A stretch of DNA of 8,650 nt, from assembly GCA_945862475.1 (NCBI GenBank), contig CAMAYW010000078.1, positions 1-8,650 on the forward strand. Direction: 5' to 3'. The translations under genes were made by a program, and so were the position numbers. The DNA comes from Bacteriovorax stolpii. GTDB taxonomy: Bacteria > Bdellovibrionota > Bacteriovoracia > Bacteriovoracales > Bacteriovoracaceae. Below the pieces are notes generated by a model. That model had not been told where the DNA came from. It was given only the letters and a program-made list of their open reading frames with translations, and did not search any database. Shown here one piece after another: positions 1-7,659 of this stretch; within the stretch, counting starts at the first letter, position 1; each line of letters starts with the position of its first letter.

Positions 1-12
1 AGGAGGAGCGAG

Positions 13-39
13 AAAAAAGGGCCCCTTGAGGGGCCCTTT
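13..39 (-). terminator. Rho-independent terminator of the YceI-family gene
   Basis: A perfect 10-bp stem (AAAGGGCCCC at 16-25, GGGGCCCTTT at 30-39) encloses a 4-base loop. Read on the minus strand, it begins 9 bases past the stop codon of the YceI gene and runs straight into six T residues (complement of the A run at 13-18), the classic intrinsic terminator layout. On the plus strand it is followed by TTTGTTTTG, so it may also stop a transcript entering from the left edge, but less strongly. Confidence 0.9.
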
Positions 40-48
40 GTTTTGAAA

Positions 49-639
49 TTATTGTTTAGCTGTAGTTGGCTTAGCAGAAAGTTCAACTGCTAGAGTAAAT
101 TCGTCATTTATTGCTTTGTCTCCAAGACCTTTAAAGAATGAAGTTGAACCATACTTTAGACCCCACTGAGTACGGTTTAAAGTAAGATTCGACTTACCAG
201 TAACTCCAGCATCGGTTTTTTTAAGATCTGTTACAACGAAGGTAACTGGTTTAGTTTCACCTAACATTGTCAGGGTGCCAGTTACTTCAAGGCCTTTATC
301 AGTTTTTTTAGAGCTTTTGATAACAAGTTTTGACTCAGGATGTTTCTCAGTGTTGAAAAAATCTGGTGACTTCATATGAGAAACATACTTTGCATTATAT
401 TCCTTGTCTGTAATGTCTGTACTCGTTAATGAATTCATGTCAGCTACGAACTCACCAGCTGTAATAGTGTCGCCTTTAAATGAAAGTGAGCCGGATTTTA
501 AAGTGATTGAACCAGTGTGCTCACCTGTTACTTTCTTTCCAACGTAGACAATCTTACTTGAAGATGAATCAACGCTGTAAGTTTGAGCGAAAGCAGTGAT
601 CGAAGTGAGGGCAATCATAGTGACGATAAATTTTTTCAT
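49..639 (-). CDS. Secreted YceI-family protein (lipocalin-like fold, periplasmic)
   Basis: The 196-residue product has a clear Sec signal peptide (MKKF, a hydrophobic stretch, then AFA|Q, so cleavage near residue 18). The mature part carries YceI-family hallmarks: GEHTGSITLKSG near 39-50, SPDFFNTEKHPESKL near 91-105, LTMLGETKPVTF near 123-134, and the C-terminal NRTQWGLKYG...LGDKAINDEF block near 155-181. Length and motif order match the full family with no truncation. Characterised members form a lipocalin-like beta-barrel that binds polyisoprenoids or quinone-like lipids in the periplasm; the ligand here is not known. The start at 639 is well supported by an AGGAG ribosome binding site (643-647, minus strand). 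The gene stands alone, divergent from a LysR-type regulator gene, which makes that regulator a candidate controller, although this is only inferred from layout. Confidence 0.93.
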   Translation of the reverse strand: MKKFIVTMIALTSITAFAQTYSVDSSSSKIVYVGKKVTGEHTGSITLKSGSLSFKGDTITAGEFVADMNSLTSTDITDKEYNAKYVSHMKSPDFFNTEKHPESKLVIKSSKKTDKGLEVTGTLTMLGETKPVTFVVTDLKKTDAGVTGKSNLTLNRTQWGLKYGSTSFFKGLGDKAINDEFTLAVELSAKPTTAKQ

Positions 640-750
640 AAATCTCCTGTTTAATGGATGGTTACATTTTTAGTGCTTTCATCATGGAGCAGAATTTGAT
701 AAAAAAAAAGACAGTTTTTTTCATAAACAATATAAAAAAAAGTTATACAA
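640..750. promoter_or_regulatory. Divergent intergenic region between yceI-like and lysR-type genes
   Basis: This 111-base, very AT-rich gap must hold the promoters of both divergent genes. On the minus strand AGGAG at 643-647 serves the YceI gene. On the plus strand TTGATA (696-701) is a possible -35 element, with CATAAA (722-727) as a poorly spaced -10. An inverted repeat TATAA-N7-TTATA (731-747) just before the LysR start contains a T-N11-A arrangement, the loose consensus of LysR-type binding sites, and would suit autoregulation. Because the sequence is almost all A and T, such a repeat can arise by chance, so no individual site is secure. Confidence 0.45.
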
Positions 751-1632
751 ATGACCTTCGATCAAGTGGTTGTTTTTCATAAGATTGTTGAATTAGGCAG
801 TTTTAAAGCAGCCGCTGCTGAGTTGCATAAAAGTCAGCCCGCCTTAAGCTTATCAATAAAAAAATTAGAAGAAGAAATGGAAGTTGATCTTTTTGATCGG
901 TCAGGTTACCGACCAAAGCTCACTCAACATGGCAGGTCCTTTCTTGAAAAATCTCTTCGACTAATAACTGAAATGAACGATCTTCAGGATCTCTCTCAAA
1001 GTTTTAAAAATAATGAGGAGCCTGAAATTAGTCTAACAATCGATGGAATATCTCCTCTGTCAAATTTCCTTCATCTGTTTAAAAAATTTTCAGTAAAATT
1101 TCCTCACACGAAGCTTAATTTAAACTTGAATATTCTTAGTGAAGCCGAGCGTAGAGTGTTGGATGGTGAAGCACAAATTGGGCTGACTCACTTTATATCT
1201 GAAAGAAATTCTCTTGAAATCATTCCATTAACGACTGTTAAGATGATTCCTGTCATGAGTAAGGAATTATATAAAGATAAGAAAGTCAGAATTCAATCAG
1301 ACTTACTCGCCTTAGATCAAATAGTAATTGGGGATAAAAATGGCCCAAGAGGGGCGAGCTTTGGAGTACTTGAGGGCGGAAAAAAATGGCGTATTTCAGA
1401 TGGCCAATTTAAGCAGGAAATTATTCTTGCCGGTTTAGGTTGGGGGCATCTTGCTGAGCATACGATAGAAAAAGAATTGAAAGAAAAAAAATTGGTTGTA
1501 CTTGATTTTGAAGATGTTCACACAAAAGAATTAGCTATAAATCTTATAAGATTGAAGAAACATCAATTTGGATTAGTGGCAAAAAGCCTTTGGTCCGAAT
1601 TACTTTCTTTTAGAGAAGTGGATAAAAAATGA
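751..1632 (+). CDS. LysR-type transcriptional regulator
   Basis: The 293-residue protein has the standard LysR plan and length. Residues 1-60 are the winged helix-turn-helix domain, with the recognisable GSFKAAAAELHKSQPALSL and IKKLEEEMEVDLFDR blocks and the KLTQHG turn. A linker helix covers roughly 60-88. Residues 92-285 form the periplasmic-binding-protein-like effector domain, including GLGWGHLAEHTIEKEL near 228-243, typical of the family. The inducer cannot be inferred. The start is fixed by the conserved N-terminal MTFDQVVVFHKI and an in-frame stop at 733-735, yet the ATG lacks a Shine-Dalgarno sequence: the preceding bases are an A-rich run. The stop overlaps the next gene's start (ATGA, 4 bases), so the regulator appears to head its own operon. 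Likely targets are this operon, itself and the divergent YceI gene, all by inference. Confidence 0.94.
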   Translation: MTFDQVVVFHKIVELGSFKAAAAELHKSQPALSLSIKKLEEEMEVDLFDRSGYRPKLTQHGRSFLEKSLRLITEMNDLQDLSQSFKNNEEPEISLTIDGISPLSNFLHLFKKFSVKFPHTKLNLNLNILSEAERRVLDGEAQIGLTHFISERNSLEIIPLTTVKMIPVMSKELYKDKKVRIQSDLLALDQIVIGDKNGPRGASFGVLEGGKKWRISDGQFKQEIILAGLGWGHLAEHTIEKELKEKKLVVLDFEDVHTKELAINLIRLKKHQFGLVAKSLWSELLSFREVDKK

Positions 1633-4460
1633 GATTACTTGTCATTCTTCTCCTTCTCATTAAATCTTCTCTCATTTATTCAATTGAGGGGCCAAAATTA
1701 ACTTCTGATTATCAGCAAAATCCTTCTGAAATTAATTGGAAATATATTTTGACAGAACATTTTCACATCATTTTTCCTGAAGATGTTTCTCATGAGGCAC
1801 AAAGAGTAGCGAATCTTTTGGAGAAAATTTATCCCTATGTCTGCCGTTCAATGGAAGTTTTGCCACCACGAATACCTCTAATCCTACAGAACCAGTCTGT
1901 AAATTCAAACGGCTTTGTTACTCTCGCACCTAGAAGATCCGAGTGGTTCCTCTCTCCCTCAATTGATCCAGAGTTAACAAATACAGAATGGCTTAAAACT
2001 CTTGCGATACATGAATTCAGACATGTTGTTCAATTTCATAAAACGAAACAAGGATTTAATAAATTTTACAGAGCTCTTTTTGGACAAATTGGAGAGGCCA
2101 TTGGAGTTGCATTGACTCTTCCGCCTTGGTTTATGGAAGGAGATGCTGTCGGTATTGAAACAGCACTTTCGAATGGAGGGAGGGGAAGATTACCTTTGTT
2201 TGAAAGAGATCTTAGAGCTGTTCTTCTTTCAGATTTAGAATGGAATTATGATAAATCACATCTTGGTTCTTATAAAGATTATGTTCCAAATCATTATGTG
2301 TATGGCTATTTTTATACGACTTGGTTAAGAAACAATTATGGGGATCTTGTTCTTTCTGAAATCGCAGATAAAGCATCAGAGAGAAGTTGGAATCCATTAA
2401 CATTTTACAATGCGACAAGAAAAATAACTGGGCACACATTTGAATCACTTTACAAAAAGATGATGAAGGAATTTTCTAGTAACTGGAAAGCTAAAATTGA
2501 TCTTTTAAGTCCTACTCCGAGCGATGAACTTTCACCAAAGAAAAAAGATGGGTGGACAAATTATCTTTATCCTCAAGTCGTCGCAGATGGAAAGATACTA
2601 GCTCTTAAGATGGGACTCTCTTTTATTCCCGAGTTTGTCCTCATAGAGAATGGAAAGGAAAAACATTTATTATATCCGGGGATCCTTCAGAATGAATATC
2701 CTTACAAATTACGAAATGGGAAATTAGTTTTTCATGAACTTCAAATTGATCCTAGGTGGGGATATCGTGATTATACGACTTTAAAGGTTTTCGATATTGA
2801 AAAGAAGGAAATAATACTTGAAAGGAAGAATCAGAAGGCACGACTTGGGATTCCTAGTCATGATGGGCTTAAGCTCATTCAGATTGAGTGGGATGAATTT
2901 CAAAATCAATTTCTGGTTGTGTTGAATATAAGGGGAAAAGAGTTATTAAGAATTCCTTACCCGAAAGAAAAAGTGATTACGAGCTTAGATTGGGTAGAGT
3001 CGGATCAAATTGTTTTAGTCATAAAAGATCATTTAGATCAAAAAGCAATCGTTAAATTTAATTTTAATGATAGAAGCGAGCAAGTTCTCCTTAGCCATCG
3101 CTATATGAATATTGGGGCGATTGCCGTTCAGGATAATCAAATCCTTTATGAAGCTCCGGATTCGGGTATTGATAATATTTGGTTACTGACTTCACAGGGA
3201 CCTAAGCAATTAACAAGTGCTTTGTTTGGAGCTTATTCACCAACCTTATTTTCTAATCAGCTTTTCTATTCAGACTACAGTCTTCAAGGAATGAAGATCG
3301 TAAAAAAGAATTTAAATTGGGATGAAGAGCAATCGTCATCAGATAGTTTTGTGCCAGTTTATGAGAAATTTTCTAAAAGTGAGGATTTTAAGGGTCTTCA
3401 AGATGACTTAACTGCAAATGGGCCTTATAGAATTGGAGAATATTCTCAATTAGAAAATTCAGTTAATCTTCATAGTTGGGTTTTATTGGCGCCACCACTT
3501 TCAAATACTGTTACTTTCATGGGTATAAGTAGAGATTTACTTAATAAATTTGCGCTGACTTTCGGTGCTGAATATAACCTTAATGAGAAAGTTTTGCAGG
3601 GGTTTACGAGTGCTCTTTGGTCAAACTTCTTCACTGCGTTTGATTTAAGGGCCGGTTATGGTGGTCGAAGACAGACTCTCGTTCAAAGTGGAAGAAATGT
3701 TGAAAATCAATGGGAGGAGGGGACTTTTGAGGCCGGTGTCAGCCTACCTTGGAGAAAAATAAACGGAAGATTTTCCCAGGTGTTTTCAACGAGAGCGTTT
3801 TCAAAATTAATCAAAGTCACTAATAAAAGCGATTCAAATTCGAATGAACTTTCAGATGGAGTTCTATTTTCGCCAGGGGTTGAGGCTTCTTTTGAGGTAA
3901 GTCAAAGGCTAGCAAGAAGAGATATCCTTCCAAGGTATGGATTCTCACTTAATTCTAAAGTTGAGGATGGAAAAGAAATAACTTCGAATCAAAAGAAAGG
4001 ACAAATAATTAGCTTCGATTCTAGGGCCTATCTTCCCGGCCTTTTCCATCATCATTCTTTTCATCATCAATTTGCTTATGAATCTCAGAAGGCTAAAAAT
4101 TATCAATACGCCTCAGACATTTTCTCTCCGAGAGGAACGAGTAGCTTTTATCTTGACGAGTTTTCAAAATACTCAGCTAATTACTTATTTCCCGCTTTTT
4201 ATCCAGACTGGAATCTTTCGAGATACCTCTACTCCAAGCGGATAAGCTTTAATTTCTTTTATGATGAATTGAATGGACGCTTTTCAAATATATCTTATAA
4301 GTCTGCTTCAACTGGTCTTGAAACCATTTTCGAATTAAATTTACTTAGACTTTCAACTCCACTTAACATTGGAGTTCGATGGAACTATGTATTAAATGGT
4401 TATGCCAACAAAAAAGTGAGTTATGACATTTTCTTTAGTTCAGTTTTGGGAACGTTTTAA
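1629..4460 (+). CDS. Secreted gluzincin-type metallopeptidase with probable beta-propeller and outer-membrane barrel
   Basis: The 943-residue product has three apparent parts. After a signal peptide (about 1-18), residues 35-290 resemble the peptidase MA-like fold: HEFRH at 128-132 is the HExxH zinc motif, and LPPWFMEGDAV (164-174) supplies a likely third ligand, Glu170, in the usual P-W-x-x-E-G setting. ETALSNGGRGRLPLF (177-191) follows. Residues 310-560 are beta-rich with repeated short strands, suggesting a TolB/WD40-like propeller. Residues 615-943 show alternating-strand barrel character (ALTFGAEYNL, FDLRAGYGG, RRDILPRYGFSL) and end in an aromatic Phe, as outer-membrane proteins often do. 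Zinc ligands are intact, so activity is expected; the substrate is unknown. Module limits are judged by eye. The start overlaps the LysR stop by four bases. Similar TolB-labelled multidomain proteins exist in other Gram-negatives, but I cannot name an ortholog. Confidence 0.78.
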   Translation: MRLLVILLLLIKSSLIYSIEGPKLTSDYQQNPSEINWKYILTEHFHIIFPEDVSHEAQRVANLLEKIYPYVCRSMEVLPPRIPLILQNQSVNSNGFVTLAPRRSEWFLSPSIDPELTNTEWLKTLAIHEFRHVVQFHKTKQGFNKFYRALFGQIGEAIGVALTLPPWFMEGDAVGIETALSNGGRGRLPLFERDLRAVLLSDLEWNYDKSHLGSYKDYVPNHYVYGYFYTTWLRNNYGDLVLSEIADKASERSWNPLTFYNATRKITGHTFESLYKKMMKEFSSNWKAKIDLLSPTPSDELSPKKKDGWTNYLYPQVVADGKILALKMGLSFIPEFVLIENGKEKHLLYPGILQNEYPYKLRNGKLVFHELQIDPRWGYRDYTTLKVFDIEKKEIILERKNQKARLGIPSHDGLKLIQIEWDEFQNQFLVVLNIRGKELLRIPYPKEKVITSLDWVESDQIVLVIKDHLDQKAIVKFNFNDRSEQVLLSHRYMNIGAIAVQDNQILYEAPDSGIDNIWLLTSQGPKQLTSALFGAYSPTLFSNQLFYSDYSLQGMKIVKKNLNWDEEQSSSDSFVPVYEKFSKSEDFKGLQDDLTANGPYRIGEYSQLENSVNLHSWVLLAPPLSNTVTFMGISRDLLNKFALTFGAEYNLNEKVLQGFTSALWSNFFTAFDLRAGYGGRRQTLVQSGRNVENQWEEGTFEAGVSLPWRKINGRFSQVFSTRAFSKLIKVTNKSDSNSNELSDGVLFSPGVEASFEVSQRLARRDILPRYGFSLNSKVEDGKEITSNQKKGQIISFDSRAYLPGLFHHHSFHHQFAYESQKAKNYQYASDIFSPRGTSSFYLDEFSKYSANYLFPAFYPDWNLSRYLYSKRISFNFFYDELNGRFSNISYKSASTGLETIFELNLLRLSTPLNIGVRWNYVLNGYANKKVSYDIFFSSVLGTF

Positions 4461-5412
4461 ATCAGCTTTCCTTGATGTTGAGGCGACTATCGATGATTTT
4501 GACAGCGCTAACAAGGGACTCTCATATTCTGCTCTCTATACATCGAAAGAGGACCTCGATGTCATTTTCTCTGACCCAACGATTTGTGGAACTTTTCTTG
4601 ATATTGGTTGTGGCGATGGCCACGTTGTTCTGTATTATGCACTAAGTTTTCCTGACAGAATGGCCTTTGGAATCGAGAATCAAAGGTCTCGATTCGATTT
4701 TGCATCACTTATGAAATTTGATTATAACATAAAAAATGCGAACTTCATTAATGATGACTTACTTCATTGCCAAATTCCAGTTGCAGATGTTTATTTCCTT
4801 TATTTTCCCACAGGCTATGTTTTAGATAAGATTCTCTCTTCTCTTTATGAAGAGATGAGACCATTTTCTTTAATTGTTATTGAATCCCATGGAGATTTAA
4901 TTAAAAGAATCGAAAAAGAAAATTGGCTTAGTTTTTCACATGAAATCCCTCTTTCCTCCCCAAGGCATTATCCTTTTGCGCGAGTTTATAAAAGAATTTT
5001 CAAAGAAAGAGATTCTTCAGTTCAGGCATTTCAGCAAACGTATCAAAGGAAATTCATTCTTATTGAAGAAGATAATATCACTTGGATAGGTGGTACTTAT
5101 CAAATGGAATGGTTAGGAGATGATTTATTTAACTTGAACGATCCGCCGAGGACAATTCGTTGGAGTGATGTCAAAAAATTGATGTTTTATGAAGATTTTG
5201 ATCCGTTTTTACGTTTTGTTTTAAATTTAAGGGAGAAAGGTGAGCTACATTTGGCCTTAAAAAACTCCTTCGCGACTGGTTATATTCGTAAAATTATTAT
5301 TGAACCAACCTTTATGATAGAATTATCCTCAGGACAAAGGCTAAAATGGGAGGAGATAACATCCATCTCTAAGGATTCTCAAATATGTTACGATGCCTCT
5401 TATGTTTTCTAG
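4423..5412 (+). CDS. Class I SAM-dependent methyltransferase with uncharacterised C-terminal region
   Basis: The 329-residue protein has a Rossmann methyltransferase core at about 30-190. Motif I is FLDIGCGDGH (58-67), the SAM-binding glycine loop. FGIEN (82-86) gives the acidic residue for the ribose hydroxyls, NDD (110-112) fits the adenine-contacting motif, and ADVYFLYFP (121-129) is the strand-4 position. The layout loosely resembles the DOT1-like branch, but the substrate is unknown. Residues 205-329 form a separate beta-rich region where a similar unit appears twice: TIRWSDVKKL (244-253) and RLKWEEITSI (306-315), perhaps paired small beta domains. The start lies 38 bases inside the peptidase gene in another frame. 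A weak GTGAG precedes it, and no in-frame ATG downstream would preserve motif I, so this start is preferred. No membrane segment or signal peptide is seen, so it should be cytoplasmic. Confidence 0.8.
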   Translation: MTFSLVQFWERFKSAFLDVEATIDDFDSANKGLSYSALYTSKEDLDVIFSDPTICGTFLDIGCGDGHVVLYYALSFPDRMAFGIENQRSRFDFASLMKFDYNIKNANFINDDLLHCQIPVADVYFLYFPTGYVLDKILSSLYEEMRPFSLIVIESHGDLIKRIEKENWLSFSHEIPLSSPRHYPFARVYKRIFKERDSSVQAFQQTYQRKFILIEEDNITWIGGTYQMEWLGDDLFNLNDPPRTIRWSDVKKLMFYEDFDPFLRFVLNLREKGELHLALKNSFATGYIRKIIIEPTFMIELSSGQRLKWEEITSISKDSQICYDASYVF

Positions 5413-6398
5413 TTCTTTCTTCTTGTTCTATGGGTGTTATAAAAACAGGTGGAGAAGAAGTTTTTTTGTATGATACTAAGATTAATTACTCATTAGATGA
5501 ACTTCATGATCTTTCTTCAAAAGTCATTACAACCAATAAAAAAGATCCTCAGTTTGGTAAACTCGATGAGCTTTTTGGTAAAGGGCAAAATTTAATAAAG
5601 AGAATTGGAATAGTTGTCTTTGAAAGTGAAATTCAACCTACGAGAGACGGATTATCCAAATTTGATAAAGTCTATCTCTCAGCTGCTGGAAAACAAATCA
5701 TCACGGAAAATTTCCTTCGTCTTTGGGAGCAGAGCTTTAAGGTGTTGGCGACGGATTTTGATTTCGTACCAACCTCCAAGTTTAAAAAATCTAAAACCTT
5801 TTCGCTTTATGGTTCCGAGGTTGAGGATGTCATTCTATCTAAACGATCAATTCTTGCTCCGGATGATCTTTATTATCTTTCTAATGGTAAAAACACGACA
5901 ACAGCTACAATTCTTAATCCTCGAGGCATGCGTGACTTGTCTCTTCTTCTTGTACCGGCCTATGAACTCATGGGCGGACCAAAGTGGTCGGAACATCAAA
6001 AACAGTTTATTAATGACCTATCAAAAGAATTTAAATTGGATGCAGTTATTGTGGTGATGTCATCTATTTCTTGGACTGCAGCTCACTTAGATAAACACTC
6101 AGGAGAAAATATTGGGGAGGAAATTAAAGTGAAGCTTCAATCTTCGATCCTTGTGCCTTTTACAAATTATGAGGAACGATTATCAAAACTAAATTTAAAA
6201 CAAAATCCTAGAACCACTCTTTGTTTTAGATCTTATGAGTCCGAAATTCGAATTCCTTTTCACATTTCTCAGCCCATAGAGTTCGAAAATTTTGATACAA
6301 TAGAAAAAGAACTACTAAACCCTATGTTTAAAACTTATAAAGACTTAACCCAAATGACGATTATTAAACAAATTGATGATTTGAAAAAGACTTGGTGA
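5385..6398 (+). CDS. Orphan lipoprotein of unknown function
   Basis: I do not recognise this 337-residue protein. Its N-terminus is a lipoprotein signal peptide: a short hydrophobic stretch and the lipobox LVLSSC, with Cys14 as the lipidated residue. Ser at the next position favours outer-membrane sorting under the E. coli rule. The mature part looks like a mixed alpha/beta globular domain. A buried strand RIGIVVFESEI (73-83) is followed by a helix, SAAGKQIITENFLRLWEQ (99-116), and a second strand-like segment is LDAVIVVMSSISW (218-230). This pattern recalls lipoproteins with a nucleotide- or CsgG-like alpha/beta core, but no motif confirms that. The start overlaps the methyltransferase gene by 28 bases and has a good site (AAGGA at 5371-5375). 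Its place before an amino-acid exporter and after a surface protease suggests an envelope role, by inference only. Confidence 0.8.
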   Translation: MLRCLLCFLVLSSCSMGVIKTGGEEVFLYDTKINYSLDELHDLSSKVITTNKKDPQFGKLDELFGKGQNLIKRIGIVVFESEIQPTRDGLSKFDKVYLSAAGKQIITENFLRLWEQSFKVLATDFDFVPTSKFKKSKTFSLYGSEVEDVILSKRSILAPDDLYYLSNGKNTTTATILNPRGMRDLSLLLVPAYELMGGPKWSEHQKQFINDLSKEFKLDAVIVVMSSISWTAAHLDKHSGENIGEEIKVKLQSSILVPFTNYEERLSKLNLKQNPRTTLCFRSYESEIRIPFHISQPIEFENFDTIEKELLNPMFKTYKDLTQMTIIKQIDDLKKTW

Positions 6399-7609
6399 TG
6401 GAAATTACAAAGTTTCAAAAACAAGTAAAGTTTATTTTGAGGTTTGGAACAGCTCTTCATTCAGCTGGTGCTCCTGCGCACACGTTGGAAGCAACGATGC
6501 AAGATATGTCTCAGCTCATAGGTATTAGAGGGACCTTTATTTCTCAGCCAACGGCCATTCTTTCTAGTTTTTCAAATGGTGAAGAGGAGATTACTAAAAT
6601 TGAGAGAGTAGAACCCATGGGGGTTAATCTTGGAAAATTAACGGATCTCGATTCGGTATCTAGACAAGTCATACGAAATGAAATTTCTTATGAAGAGGGT
6701 TTCCAAAAACTTGATGATATTCTTAATGCGAATGAGCCTTTTGGAAAAAGAATTCGACTAATCTATTTTCTTTTTTCTGCCGCTGGATTCATGGTTTTAT
6801 TTGGGGGGACCTGGGTAGATCTTTTTGCGGCAATGGTTGTTGGTTCTTTGATGGGACTCATGTCACTGATAAAACCTTTGGGTTTAGTTGGCCAGCTCTT
6901 TGAGGCGATAGTTGCGGTTGTCGCTTCACTTGCTACTTATTTGCTACTCAAACTTTTTCCAGGACTAAATGCTGGAGTCGTGATTATTTCTAGCTTGATT
7001 ATTTTCATGCCAGGTCTTTTTATCACCATCGCCATTGCTGAAATTGCTACTAATAATTTAGTCTCCGGAACGGCAAGGTTAGTGGGAGGAGTGATGATTC
7101 TTCTTAAGCTTACCTTTGGTGTCTTCATCGGAAGTAAAATAGCTTCATGGTTTCATTTTTCCGCCTTTCATTTTCGGTTTGATGAAATTCCAAATTGGTT
7201 AACTTACGCTATCCTCCCATTAACAGCATTTATGTCGGTTATAAACTTCAAGGCAAATAAGACTGACTGGGGCTGGGTGACTCTTGCAGGAATCTACGGT
7301 TATTTTTGTTCAAAAGTGGGTTCTCATTACTTGGGCCCAGAGTTGGGAATGTTCTTTGGGGGTACCTGTGTTGGGGCCATGAGTAATATTTTTGCGCGAT
7401 TAAAGGATAAGCCCTCTTCCATTTTTCAATGGCCAGGAATCATTCTCCTCGTACCTGGATCTGTAGGTTATCGAGGTATGACCTCACTTTTTGAGAGAGA
7501 CGTTATTGGTGGTCTCGATACTGCCTTTACAATGATTACTCTTGCCATGGCCTTGGTCGTGGGAGTCTTTTTTGGAAATATCATCATAAAGCCTAGGCGT
7601 TCTCTCTAG
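6398..7609 (+). CDS. ThrE-family threonine/serine exporter
   Basis: From the ATG at 6398 the product is 403 residues, matching the fused, single-chain ThrE form rather than the split two-subunit version. Residues 1-115 are the soluble N-terminal part, including RFGTALHSAGAPAHTLE (15-31), typical of this family. Residues 120-250 form the first membrane bundle, with the signature MPGLFITIAIAEIATNNLVSG (204-224). Residues 268-397 form the second bundle, with LVPGSVGYRGM (351-361). About ten membrane helices are expected in the inner membrane. Characterised members export threonine and serine using the proton gradient; the substrate here is inferred from family. The frame is also open from TTG at 6392 and GTG at 6395, but ATG overlaps the lipoprotein stop by one base (TGATG), a common coupled arrangement. 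It is the last gene of the packed block. Confidence 0.88.
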   Translation: MEITKFQKQVKFILRFGTALHSAGAPAHTLEATMQDMSQLIGIRGTFISQPTAILSSFSNGEEEITKIERVEPMGVNLGKLTDLDSVSRQVIRNEISYEEGFQKLDDILNANEPFGKRIRLIYFLFSAAGFMVLFGGTWVDLFAAMVVGSLMGLMSLIKPLGLVGQLFEAIVAVVASLATYLLLKLFPGLNAGVVIISSLIIFMPGLFITIAIAEIATNNLVSGTARLVGGVMILLKLTFGVFIGSKIASWFHFSAFHFRFDEIPNWLTYAILPLTAFMSVINFKANKTDWGWVTLAGIYGYFCSKVGSHYLGPELGMFFGGTCVGAMSNIFARLKDKPSSIFQWPGIILLVPGSVGYRGMTSLFERDVIGGLDTAFTMITLAMALVVGVFFGNIIIKPRRSL

Positions 7610-7629
7610 ATTCAAACTTTTTTGCCTTC

Positions 7630-7659
7630 TTGAGCTGTGCCCCGATGTCGGGGCATAAT
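7630..7659 (+). promoter_or_regulatory. Candidate promoter for the zinc-protease lipoprotein gene
   Basis: TTGAGC (7630-7635) and CATAAT (7654-7659) resemble -35 and -10 elements with an 18-base spacer. Nearly the whole spacer is the TGCCCCGA-TG-TCGGGGCA dyad. Transcription would begin near 7666 and leave a leader of about 80 bases. A dyad in this place is what a repressor, or a spacer-twisting activator of the MerR type, would bind. The hexamers match the sigma-70 consensus only moderately. Confidence 0.4.

Noticed and set aside
1..12. AGGAGG-like sequence at the left edge
   Set aside because: It resembles a ribosome binding site, but no start codon follows at suitable spacing before the terminator; the sequence is cut by the window edge.
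2212..2448. Minus-strand open frame of 78 codons
   Set aside because: It lies wholly inside the peptidase coding region, has no family resemblance and no good ribosome site; a shadow frame.
4423..4460. Frameshift joining the peptidase and methyltransferase
   Set aside because: The peptidase ends in a barrel-like strand with terminal Phe, and the methyltransferase has a complete N-terminal part, so the overlap looks like two real genes.
5614..6057. Plus-strand open frame of 147 codons
   Set aside because: It overlaps the lipoprotein gene in another frame, and its composition is that of a shifted reading; the lipoprotein frame has a signal peptide and overlaps cleanly with neighbours.
6392..6397. 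TTG or GTG start for the exporter
   Set aside because: Both are possible in frame, but ATG at 6398 gives the usual stop-start overlap and adds no missing conserved sequence, so the upstream starts are less likely.
6937..7128. Minus-strand open frame of 63 codons
   Set aside because: It is opposite the ThrE signature region, which is clearly coding on the plus strand.
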